IMG/VR virus record: IMGVR_UViG_3300048582_000022
Coordinates: 1-23,670 of that record
Length of the DNA stretch: 23,670 nucleotides
Reading direction: 5' to 3' (one strand)
DNA from: a virus
Shown piece by piece: positions 1 through 6,549 of this stretch. The translations under genes and the position numbers were made by a program. Positions within the stretch are counted from its first letter, which is position 1, and each line of letters begins with the position of its first letter. The notes under the pieces were generated by a model. It ran no database searches and was not told the DNA's origin. It was given only the letters and a program-made list of their open reading frames with translations.

Positions 1-139
1 TCTATCCCGCGCAATCGGCGTCTAGTATTTGCGCCAACCGCGCCCTTGTTTGGTGGGGGTGGATGGGGTATTTTGCGCAGGCAAGGCGACCTCCGAGCCG
101 GGGCGTGTCGCTGGAGGGTAATTCCCCATTCCCCGGCAA

Positions 140-361
140 CTAACCAGCGCAGGCGGCGTCGATCAGCGTGATAAGCTGGAAGCCCGCCATCAGCGCCCGG
201 TCGTCTTGGGTGTCCACCAAGGCCGCCGAAAGATCGGCCCGCGCCTGCCGCGTCTCTTCGCAGATAACAGCACCGGAAACCGGGGGCGGCTCATTTGGTG
301 TTTGGGTCGCGGGAACGCAGGCGCTCACGCATAGCGCCAAGATCGGCGGCAGCTTCCACAT
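140..361 (-). CDS. Outer-membrane spanin (Rz1-like lipoprotein)
   Basis: A 73-residue lipoprotein. It is predicted to be the outer-membrane half of a two-component spanin, which fuses the two host membranes in the last step of lysis. The start is the ATG at 361, preceded on the minus strand by AAAGGA; longer upstream in-frame extensions lie inside the neighbouring gene. Residues 1-14 form a short signal peptide ending in a lipobox V12-S13-A14-Cys15, so Cys15 would be acylated. A Pro-rich stretch follows (TPNEPPPV), as is usual in Rz1 proteins. A second Cys (near residue 34) and one near the C terminus could make disulfides. The first 71 nt overlap the end of the inner-spanin gene in another frame, which is the 'overlapping' spanin architecture. 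The call rests on lipobox, size and position after a holin and endolysin. Sequence similarity to a named family is not recognised. Confidence 0.72.
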   Translation of the reverse strand: MWKLPPILALCVSACVPATQTPNEPPPVSGAVICEETRQARADLSAALVDTQDDRALMAGFQLITLIDAACAG

Positions 362-524
362 TGCGCATCCTTTCGCGGGTGGCATCTGCCCCGGCCCTTT
401 CGCGGGCCAGGGCATCGAACTTGGCGTTCTCGACAAGCGCGTCCTCGTAATCGCGCTGCATCTTCTGGTCGTGCAGGTATTCACGCAGCGCGGCGAATAG
501 GGCTGAGAAGAACGCGCGCCACAT
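291..524 (-). CDS. Inner-membrane spanin candidate (Rz-like)
   Basis: A 77-residue protein starting at the ATG at 524, one base after the holin stop (TGA-C-ATG), so it is probably translated by coupling. Residues 1-17 (MWRAFFSALFAALREYL) are a short hydrophobic or amphipathic segment that could anchor it in the inner membrane. The remainder is charged and predicted helical, rich in Ala, Glu and Arg, compatible with a periplasmic coiled coil. It ends in a very polar tail (RLRSRDPNTK). The lipoprotein gene at 140-361 begins inside it in another frame, which is the strongest support for an Rz/Rz1 pair. The oddity is the short hydrophobic segment, only about 11-13 residues and shorter than a normal membrane helix. 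It could therefore be peripheral, or another lysis accessory protein. Confidence 0.6.
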   Translation of the reverse strand: MWRAFFSALFAALREYLHDQKMQRDYEDALVENAKFDALARERAGADATRERMRNVEAAADLGAMRERLRSRDPNTK

Positions 525-525
525 G

Positions 526-732
526 TCAGCCGATCTTCTTCGTCGCGGTGACGCGGCCCCAGATGGCAAGCAGGCCGCCGACCAGGGTGATGGCCTCGCC
601 AACAAAACTGGTCAGTGCCACTTGATCTTCTGCGGTGATGGTATAGCCGACCATTGATGCGACAACGGACAGAACGACAATGATGCCGCCCCAGACGGTT
701 TTGGACGCAAGCAGTCCTTTGGTTTCTTCCAT
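526..732 (-). CDS. Holin, two transmembrane helices
   Basis: A 68-residue protein with two hydrophobic segments: about residues 11-30 (KTVWGGIIVVLSVVASMVGY) and 43-61 (FVGEAITLVGGLLAIWGRV). They are separated by a short acidic loop (TAEDQ), and the ends are charged (MEETKG and TATKKIG). Size, two helices and the position directly after the endolysin fit a small class II-type phage holin, which would form inner-membrane holes at the timed end of infection. The start is the ATG at 732, with GAAGGA nine bases upstream on the minus strand. The 119-base spacer before it contains a small hairpin (824-843) but no convincing promoter. The stop is one base before the inner-spanin start. Confidence 0.8.
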   Translation of the reverse strand: MEETKGLLASKTVWGGIIVVLSVVASMVGYTITAEDQVALTSFVGEAITLVGGLLAIWGRVTATKKIG

Positions 733-823
733 GGGTCTAGTCCTTCAATATGCCCACATGCGCCAGAGCGGCGTTTTAAGGGGCGTTGCGGTTGTGGGTG
801 GTGCAGATGCCTAGGCGAGTGAG

Positions 824-843
824 GCGGCCATCTGCGGGGCCGC
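824..843 (-). other. Small hairpin between endolysin and holin genes
   Basis: Inverted repeat with 6-bp arms (GCGGCC / GGCCGC) and an 8-base loop, just after the endolysin stop on the minus strand. There is no following T-run, so it is not an intrinsic terminator. It may be an mRNA-processing or stability element, or chance in GC-rich DNA. Confidence 0.3.
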
Positions 844-851
844 TTTGGTGG

Positions 852-1238
852 TCAGGCTGGGTAAACGCGCCGGTCCAATTCGAAGTGCGGGCCATCGCGG
901 AAGGAACGCCAGTCGCCGCCCCAGACGATTGCCACGCCTTCGGCCTTCGCGGCGGCTTTCACGGCGGGCGCAATCCGGTGATAGAGAGGCCAATCAAAGG
1001 CGATCTTGCCGTTAGGGCCGACCGGCACAATGTCCACCGCATGGCCGGTGATGTGGCGGCTGTTCATTGTCTTGGACGCGCCCGCCCGCACAAGCTGGCG
1101 TTGCCGTTCAACTGTCCGCAGACCTTCGATCACCACGAAGTCGATCGGGCTTTCCTGTAGCGCCCGGTCGAATACCCGGCGCAAGTCAGGGTGGATTCCT
1201 TCAAGGGCTTTGAGGCTGCGCTTTGACCACGTTCTCAT
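852..1238 (-). CDS. Endolysin, M15-family (VanY/CwlK-like) peptidase
   Basis: A 128-residue protein with the zinc-peptidase signatures of the M15 family, which includes L-alanyl-D-glutamate and D-Ala-D-Ala peptidases used as phage endolysins such as T5 and Ply500-type enzymes. It would cut peptide cross-links of peptidoglycan. The motif SRHITGHAVD at 60-69 matches SxHxxGxAxD and supplies zinc ligands His62 and Asp69. DGPHFEL at 115-121 supplies the third ligand His118 and probable catalytic Asp115. It is a catalytic domain only, with no separate wall-binding domain and no export signal, so it depends on a holin. The start is the ATG at 1238, overlapping the stop of the upstream membrane-protein gene as ATGA. 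Confidence 0.92.
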   Translation of the reverse strand: MRTWSKRSLKALEGIHPDLRRVFDRALQESPIDFVVIEGLRTVERQRQLVRAGASKTMNSRHITGHAVDIVPVGPNGKIAFDWPLYHRIAPAVKAAAKAEGVAIVWGGDWRSFRDGPHFELDRRVYPA

Positions 1239-1597
1239 TTCGGCCCCCCAAAGTTAGCCCATGCCATCAGCGCGGCAATGACGGCCCCGATTGCTACCAG
1301 CCAACGGGCGACGTAAAGCACCCCGTCCGCCGTGCGCTTGCCGCTTTCGATTTCCACCGTCACCTCCGCCATGCGCTGCAACAGCGGCTTGTCGCCGTGG
1401 CCGATCTGCGGTTCCATCAGCGCCTTGTGCATGTCGTGGACCATGGTGAAGGTCTTGACCCGCATTGTCTCGGCCTCGGCCACAAGGCGCGCGGCGGCGG
1501 CCACATCTTCCTTGATCTTGGCGTGATCGCGCTTCAACTCGGCCACGGCGATCTTGATCTCGCTGATGTGGTCATCGGTCTGCGTCTTGGGCACCAT
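1235..1597 (-). CDS. Coiled-coil, tail-anchored membrane protein (XhlA-like lysis protein)
   Basis: A 120-residue protein with a long, charged, helical N-terminal part (about residues 8-60, with heptad-like Ala/Leu/Val spacing). It has one C-terminal transmembrane segment at about 94-115 (YVARWLVAIGAVIAALMAW), and the last residues are FGGPK. This layout of coiled coil plus single C-terminal anchor resembles XhlA-type lysis accessory proteins found next to holins and endolysins. It may be a holin partner, an antiholin or a regulator. The ATG at 1597 has GGAG about ten bases upstream. The stop overlaps the endolysin start by four bases. No enzymatic motif is visible. The lysis role is inferred from layout and neighbours. 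Confidence 0.62.
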   Translation of the reverse strand: MVPKTQTDDHISEIKIAVAELKRDHAKIKEDVAAAARLVAEAETMRVKTFTMVHDMHKALMEPQIGHGDKPLLQRMAEVTVEIESGKRTADGVLYVARWLVAIGAVIAALMAWANFGGPK

Positions 1598-1642
1598 TTA
1601 AGAAGGCTCCGTTATTCGCCCAAGGGCGCTGGTGTGGTGGGG

Positions 1643-2698
1643 TTATTGAACGTCGATAGCTACGGGGCCGAAATAGTCGCCCACCCCGCCGTTGACTTGT
1701 GCAAAGCCGCTTTCAGAGATGGTTGAGGCGTCGTTGCCGGATTTGACCTTTGACCTTGCGCCGGTCGCGTTGGACCCGACAGGGATAAAGCATGTCTGGT
1801 TGTTTGTGTTGTGGAATGACACCAAAACCGGCTTTGTCCGATCAATGACGGACAGCGCGGCAACGTCAGTGACATGGATGCTGTTGAAATTGGCTGGCGA
1901 AGCATTGGCCGCGCCGAAGGTCAGCCGCGTCGGGGTTGCCGCAAACTCAAAACTACCCGCCACGTCCACCGCGTTGCCGATGAAAATGTCTGACACTTGA
2001 TTGCCGATGGCAAGGCGGAAATCCGAATAGCCCGAAGCCGGGAATACACCGGCTTCAAACCTCGTGCGGAGGGTGAACCCATTCCAGCCGGAAGAGCCAA
2101 TTTGCAGGGCCGTTCCTGCCTTGAAGGTTTCGGTCCAAACAAAATCAGCGTAGCTGTCCATCTCGACAAGCCCGATAGTCTGATCACGCGTGTCGCTCCA
2201 AGTTCCGCCGACCTGTGTTGTCAAGTCATTGAGGTTGAAAGAGCGTCGCGCCCCGAAAAGCTGGTTCGAATAGCTGGTGTCTTGGGCTGACGCCCCAGTC
2301 GGGCAGTAGTAGGACAGTATAAGGTTTTGCGTCCCGTCATAGGCAAAATCCACATCGTCGCATTCAACCCCGGATGACGTGATGGTCACGCCAGGATTGC
2401 CGCCAAAGAAGATTTGTGTTGGGGTTGCCGAGTAGACCGTTCCTGTCCCGACCCCGATATAAGCCTTGGTGATCTGAAGCTGGTTTGGGCTGACCGTCGC
2501 CCACCGCGCCCGAAACTTTGATGCGGATGCAGGCAGCAAGAAACGGTCCAAGGCTGTGCGCATGGTATAGTTGGCCCAACCGGGGACATTAAGGCCCAGC
2601 GTGGTGTCCATCGTTTCTTGCCACACCGGCGTTGGCGCGGGGTTAACAAGCCGAGATGCCGCCGTGGCCCCCAAAAACCGCGCGACGATTGGGAACAT
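1643..2698 (-). CDS. Distal tail fibre / receptor-binding candidate
   Basis: A 351-residue beta-rich protein, rich in Gly, Ser, Thr, Asn and aromatic residues, with no enzymatic motif or export signal. It is the last structural gene before lysis, the usual place for a host-recognition protein. The N terminus (MFPIVARFLGATAASRLVNP) could be an attachment segment. Residues from about 60 on look like one or two beta-sandwich units, with motifs such as GTWSDTRDQTIGLVEMDSYADFVW near 163-186. The start ATG overlaps the stop of the preceding fibre gene by one base (TGATG), so the two are co-translated. I do not recognise the family. The receptor-binding role is inferred from position, size and composition. 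Confidence 0.55.
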   Translation of the reverse strand: MFPIVARFLGATAASRLVNPAPTPVWQETMDTTLGLNVPGWANYTMRTALDRFLLPASASKFRARWATVSPNQLQITKAYIGVGTGTVYSATPTQIFFGGNPGVTITSSGVECDDVDFAYDGTQNLILSYYCPTGASAQDTSYSNQLFGARRSFNLNDLTTQVGGTWSDTRDQTIGLVEMDSYADFVWTETFKAGTALQIGSSGWNGFTLRTRFEAGVFPASGYSDFRLAIGNQVSDIFIGNAVDVAGSFEFAATPTRLTFGAANASPANFNSIHVTDVAALSVIDRTKPVLVSFHNTNNQTCFIPVGSNATGARSKVKSGNDASTISESGFAQVNGGVGDYFGPVAIDVQ

Positions 2699-3441
2699 CA
2701 GACTGCCTCCAGGTCGCCGGTCAGATCCCAGCCGTCAGTGCTGATCTTGACCAGTGCGGCGGTTGATCCGTTCTTGCGCAGTTTCAGTGTTTCCGGGGTG
2801 TTGACCGTCACGCCACCCGATGCAACCACCGTGACCTGCCCGGCCCCGGCCTGCCTGATCTGGATGATGGTTCCAACCGGGAATGCCACCGATGCGTTGG
2901 TTGGCACAGTCAGGTTGACGGCACTGCCGGAAGTCATGCGCACGTATTTGCCAACATCTGCAAGAACCAAGGTATAAGCCCCGCCTTGGCTGTTGACCGA
3001 CACGACCTGCGGGATTTCCGCCGCCACCGCCGCCGCGAAGTTGCTGATGGTCGAAGCAAGCTGCGTTCCGGTGTGGGTGGCACGATCCCGCAAGGATGCG
3101 TCCGAGGCGTTGGCCGTGGCCCCGTCTGCCACGTTCAGAAGCGCCCGCTGCGCCGCCGCGTTGGCCGCCGTAAGCATGGACCGGCCCGCCGCCGTGCTAT
3201 CGCTGATTTCGCTCGCCGGATGGGTATGGGCAGAAGGCGGGAATGTGGATGGCTTGCCGGTAATGTCATCCCAGGTTGATGCACCACCGCCACCGCCTTC
3301 CACATCGGCCCAGCCCGTCGCAAAATCGGTGTTGGCAATCTTGACCAAAGCTTGCCCGGTCGCGCCGCCAGCCGGAATGCGCCCGCCCGCGTCGATCACA
3401 ATCGGGCGTTGCGGCCTGCCGGGAATGATCGTGTTGCTCAT
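2698..3441 (-). CDS. Tail fibre protein with WDDITGKP motif
   Basis: A 247-residue fibre protein. Residues 57-80 carry the short repeat unit common in phage tail fibres (WDDITGKPSTFPP then SAHTHPASEIS), and a second HTGTQL-type unit lies near 117-122. The C-terminal 100 residues have a pattern seen at the ends of many phage fibre proteins: YTLVLADVGKYVRM, VNLTVPTNASVAFPVGT, IQIRQAGAGQVTV and ending WDLTGDLEAV. A Gly-rich hinge (49-53) separates the N-terminal segment (RPIVIDAGGRIPAGG). It would form a trimeric fibre joining the tail to the receptor-binding gene product downstream. It starts three bases after the preceding fibre gene and ends overlapping the next start. Confidence 0.78.
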   Translation of the reverse strand: MSNTIIPGRPQRPIVIDAGGRIPAGGATGQALVKIANTDFATGWADVEGGGGGASTWDDITGKPSTFPPSAHTHPASEISDSTAAGRSMLTAANAAAQRALLNVADGATANASDASLRDRATHTGTQLASTISNFAAAVAAEIPQVVSVNSQGGAYTLVLADVGKYVRMTSGSAVNLTVPTNASVAFPVGTIIQIRQAGAGQVTVVASGGVTVNTPETLKLRKNGSTAALVKISTDGWDLTGDLEAV

Positions 3442-3444
3442 GCC

Positions 3445-4521
3445 TTACATCTCCGCATTGGCGCTGTAGACCGTGATAAAGCTGACGGTCCCGGTTGCGG
3501 TTGTCTGCGCGGTCGCCCGAAAACCATCCGCGCCGATAAACTCGGCATAGGGGGTGCCGACCGAGATGATTTCATCGTCAAAAAGCCGGGTGACGGTCGG
3601 GGCAACCCGCTTCTGCGTGGCGAAGCTGACAACCGAACCGATGAAGCGCCCGATGGTCGCGCTTTCGCCAATGACGCCCGCCCGAAGGTTCTCAAAATAC
3701 CGCTGGCAGTGCGCCAGTTCTTCGCTGAACGTCAGGCGCTCAAACGGGGTCGCGGTTTCGCCAAGTTCAAGCTGCACGTCTGTGAAGGTGCCGCCGGTAA
3801 AGCGCACCGTGACATCCGTGTCGTAGGGCAAGCCGAAGGTGGCTTCCTTTGCCCGTGCAATGCCGTTGACCGTGCATGTCGCCGTGCCGGTCCAGTTGAT
3901 CACATAGGTGCCACCCTCGATGTTGCGCCCCTCAATCTCCTGCTCCACGCCGCCAGCCGGGGCCGTCATGGTGCGCCGCGCTTCCGTGCCGATAAAGGTC
4001 AGGCTTTGCCCCGAGGTGACAACCCGCCAGCGGTCGAGGGTGTATTGGTTCGCCGCGCCCGTCGCCGTGCCGCTGACATAGCCCCGCGCGTTGACCCGGC
4101 CTTGCCCGTTCATGATCCGGTTGCGGCCTGCAAGCTGCGTGTTTGCCGTTGCCATGGACACAGCTTCGATAGCCGCCTGCACGTCCGTCGCTGGCACTTC
4201 CGCTGTCGGTGAAAAGCTGATCTGCGAAGCGCCGGATCCGTTTGCCTGCACCAAAGATACGGGGTCCAGGGTGTAGAGCGTCACATCGTCCGACGTGGTG
4301 ACAACCACCTTGGCCGCCGTTGCCGTGACGTAGCGTTGCGGGAAAATGCCGCTGGCGTCCGCAATGATCGGGTTGGCCGCTGGCACCACCCCGGCAAGGT
4401 CGGAAAACACGTCCAGAAGCGTCGCCGTGCCGGTCTGATAAACGGTCATTTTCGCGCCCGGCACGGTGTAGCCGTTCAGGTCAAGGACGCGGCTGGGGTT
4501 GCCGATGATCTGGTTTGCCAT
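3445..4521 (-). CDS. Tail fibre / tailspike-like protein with N-terminal virion-binding domain
   Basis: A 358-residue protein. Residues 1-95 resemble the N-terminal virion-attachment domain of many podophage tailspikes, with the pattern GYTVPGAKMTVYQTGT at 17-32, a VFSD element and NPIIADASGIFP at 50-61. Residues 101-121 (ISFSPTAEVPATDVQAAIEA) are another common fibre linker. From 132 on (GRNRIMNGQGRVNARG, YTLDRWRV) to TPFERLTFSEELAHCQRY at 258-275 is the carbohydrate-binding-like fibre domain seen widely in phage fibres. The C terminus (about 277-358) is a separate, probably variable tip. The start is the ATG at 4521. The plus-strand promoter at 4515-4543 overlaps this start codon. It is probably the fibre attached directly to the tail. 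Confidence 0.82.
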   Translation of the reverse strand: MANQIIGNPSRVLDLNGYTVPGAKMTVYQTGTATLLDVFSDLAGVVPAANPIIADASGIFPQRYVTATAAKVVVTTSDDVTLYTLDPVSLVQANGSGASQISFSPTAEVPATDVQAAIEAVSMATANTQLAGRNRIMNGQGRVNARGYVSGTATGAANQYTLDRWRVVTSGQSLTFIGTEARRTMTAPAGGVEQEIEGRNIEGGTYVINWTGTATCTVNGIARAKEATFGLPYDTDVTVRFTGGTFTDVQLELGETATPFERLTFSEELAHCQRYFENLRAGVIGESATIGRFIGSVVSFATQKRVAPTVTRLFDDEIISVGTPYAEFIGADGFRATAQTTATGTVSFITVYSANAEM

Positions 4522-4543
4522 TGGGGGGAGTTTCCTCTATGAT
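4515..4543 (+). promoter_or_regulatory. Sigma-70-like promoter for the plus-strand membrane protein
   Basis: Plus strand: -35 TTGCCA (4515-4520), 17-base spacer, -10 TATGAT (4538-4543). Each box differs from consensus at one base and the spacing is ideal. The expected transcription start is near 4550, about 15 bases before the ATG at 4565, with GGAGG (4556-4560) between. The -35 box overlaps the start codon of the divergent fibre gene. Confidence 0.72.
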
Positions 4544-4564
4544 AGCGGCCCGATTGGAGGCCAC

Positions 4565-4756
4565 ATGGACCCGCGTTTCTTGCCGTTTCAGATTGCCGCC
4601 GGGCTGCTCTTGGCAGCCGCCGTGCTTTGGATGATGCGGATGGGGATAGCGATTTACCGGAACAACGCCGGGGTGAGGGGCTTGTTTGGTGGCGCTATGT
4701 TCGTCGGGGGCATGGCCCTTGGGTGGGCTGTTGTTTTAGCAGGGTTCGGCGCTTAG
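4565..4756 (+). CDS. Small two-helix membrane protein, autonomous 'moron' candidate
   Basis: The only plus-strand gene I can support. It encodes 63 residues from the ATG at 4565. GGAGG lies four bases upstream, and a near-consensus promoter sits at 4515-4543. Two hydrophobic stretches are clear: about residues 6-31 (FLPFQIAAGLLLAAAVLW and on to IAIY) and 40-62 (LFGGAMFVGGMALGWAVV and on). A basic loop (YRNNAGVRG) joins them, suggesting two membrane helices with a cytoplasmic loop. Its stop overlaps the stop of the convergent ejection gene (TTAG at 4753-4756). The gene fills exactly the gap between two late genes and has its own expression signals, which is the definition of a moron. Possible roles are superinfection exclusion, lysogenic conversion or an accessory lysis function. 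None can be shown from sequence. No family is recognised. Confidence 0.75.
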   Translation: MDPRFLPFQIAAGLLLAAAVLWMMRMGIAIYRNNAGVRGLFGGAMFVGGMALGWAVVLAGFGA

Positions 4757-6549
4757 GGCCGGGCCAGCGCGTTCCGTGCGTCTTCGGTGAACGGGATCAG
4801 GCCCGCTGCCGTTGCCGTGCCGATCCGCGACGTTGCCGGGTTCACCAGTTGGTTGGCTAGGTAATTCTGCACCGGGCCAGACATGCGGATTGCGCCAGAG
4901 ATCGCAGGCAAGGCAAGCCCTGCCATTGCCCCGATAGGCGCGCCCCAACCGCCCATGCCCGCGCCGATGCTTGCACCGATGGCTGCAGGAAGCGAACCAG
5001 CCGGGAGCATCGCGCGGATGCCCGCCGGGGTGCCAGAGTTGGGCAGGGCTTCCATGACTTCGCCACCGGCCCGCGCCAGTGCGCCAAGATCGCCACGCTT
5101 GCCGCGCGCATAGGATGACGCGCCCTGCTGGATGACGGAAGCCCGCACCCGCGCGGGGGAAAGCAGGCCGTCGCCTTCACGCAGGGCTGACTTCTGGATA
5201 GCGAGGAAGTTGCGCCACTCGCCCCGCGCCGTTGCCAGCCGCGCCACATCATCCGCCCGGCCCGCTGCGTTGAGCGAGGTTGCCAGCATGTCGTCAATGG
5301 TCTCCAGCGCCATGCGGGCTGCGTCACGGGTTGCCGCATCCGCGCTGGTGGTTAACTTGGAAAGGCTCGATCGCCAAGTGTTGACCGTTGAAGCCGGGAT
5401 CGTATTCCCGCCCCGGAAAGCGTTGGTCACGTCCTTGAAGATGGAACTCACTAGTGGGGCTTGGTTGCCGGTCGGGGCGAGGCTCTTGTATTCGGCAACC
5501 GCCTTTGAAAGCGCCGTGATGCTTTGGCTATCCGGCGTCACGTCGACACCGCGCGTCACGTCATCAAAGACCGCGCCGATGCGGGTTGCCGCTTCGTCCA
5601 GCACTTCCGGGGTTGCGCGCTTTGCGTTGATGCCTGCTGTTTTCAGGACCGCCGCCGTAAAGGCTTCCTGCTGTTCCACGATCAGCCGCTCACCGCCTGC
5701 CGTCAGCCCTTCCTTGCGGCGCAGGGCCTCGCTGCCGACCCGTTGCCCCGCCGTGACAGGAACGCCGAAGTCATCAAGGACGGATGCCAGCTTCAGCCGC
5801 TCGGGATCAGCGCCTCCGTAGGGGCTGACGACCTTTGCCGCGCCCTTGGCCGCCAAGCCGGGCAGGATGCCCCCTGCAAGCGCGCCTGCGACCCGTGCAG
5901 CCCCTTCGTAAGCGGTGCCTTCTGTGGCCTGCCCTGCGGCCTCTGAGGCCACGCCGGGGACAACGCCAAACCGGGCCAGGTTGGCGGGCGACATGCCGCC
6001 AAAAGCCGCAGCGCCCGGCAGGAACTCGCCAACCGTGCCAGCGTATTGCCCGGCGGTTGTCTGGCCCTTGTAATCGGTCGCGCCGCCTGTTGCCCTGGAC
6101 AAGTTGGCGACCATTGCGCCGCTTGAAAGGTTGCTTTGCGGGGCCTGCCAATCCTGCGGGATGACCCCGGCCTTTTTGCCAGCATAGGTCACGCCAGCGT
6201 CAAGCAGGTCGCCGACCGTGCCGGGCAAGCCTGCCAAGCCCGCAACGCCGCGCGCCACGCCAGCCGCCCCGGCCTTTGCAACGTCATTGACGCCGCGCCC
6301 GAACCGCTCGCCCGCGCTGTCCACGCCATCGTTCGGATCGCCGATCAGGTTGTCATACAGCGCCTGCCCCATGCCGCGCTCTGGCGGGGGCGGGTTGCGC
6401 GTCATGTCCGACAGGCTGGCAAGCCCTTCGGTCATGGCTTGGGATTGGCCGCCGGTCTTGAAGCGGGCAAGTGCCTTCTTCATGACCTCTGGCGAAGTCC
6501 CCTCGGGGAACTCGGCAATCGTGCCGTCTGGCAGTTCGACCTCGATCAT
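4753..6549 (-). CDS. DNA-ejection / internal virion protein (P22 gp16 position)
   Basis: A 598-residue protein, close to the size of P22 gp16 (about 609). It is the last of the ejection genes, as gp16 is in P22. Residues 1-30 (MIEVELPDGTIAEFPEGT and on) are an N-terminal element I recognise from many phage internal and ejection proteins. It is followed by Ala/Gly-rich helical segments, for example 91-125, and a strongly hydrophobic Gly/Ala stretch near 530-570 (IGASIGAGMGGWGAPIGAMA). Both could enter the host membrane during DNA delivery. The middle part (about 250-470) is charged and helical. No lytic motif is visible. The start overlaps the preceding gene as ATGA. The stop overlaps the stop of the plus-strand gene. 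Function is inferred from layout, not strict homology. Confidence 0.68.
   Translation of the reverse strand: MIEVELPDGTIAEFPEGTSPEVMKKALARFKTGGQSQAMTEGLASLSDMTRNPPPPERGMGQALYDNLIGDPNDGVDSAGERFGRGVNDVAKAGAAGVARGVAGLAGLPGTVGDLLDAGVTYAGKKAGVIPQDWQAPQSNLSSGAMVANLSRATGGATDYKGQTTAGQYAGTVGEFLPGAAAFGGMSPANLARFGVVPGVASEAAGQATEGTAYEGAARVAGALAGGILPGLAAKGAAKVVSPYGGADPERLKLASVLDDFGVPVTAGQRVGSEALRRKEGLTAGGERLIVEQQEAFTAAVLKTAGINAKRATPEVLDEAATRIGAVFDDVTRGVDVTPDSQSITALSKAVAEYKSLAPTGNQAPLVSSIFKDVTNAFRGGNTIPASTVNTWRSSLSKLTTSADAATRDAARMALETIDDMLATSLNAAGRADDVARLATARGEWRNFLAIQKSALREGDGLLSPARVRASVIQQGASSYARGKRGDLGALARAGGEVMEALPNSGTPAGIRAMLPAGSLPAAIGASIGAGMGGWGAPIGAMAGLALPAISGAIRMSGPVQNYLANQLVNPATSRIGTATAAGLIPFTEDARNALARP

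Noticed and set aside
1-139. Terminator or attachment site after the lysis genes
   Set aside because: I found no stem with a T-run, and no duplicated core elsewhere in the window.
811-993. Minus-strand frame of 60 codons next to the holin
   Set aside because: It lies mostly within the endolysin gene in another frame and has Arg-rich shadow composition.
1616-1630. Short palindrome CGCCCTTGGGCG between fibre and lysis genes
   Set aside because: A two-base loop and no T-run; likely chance in GC-rich sequence.
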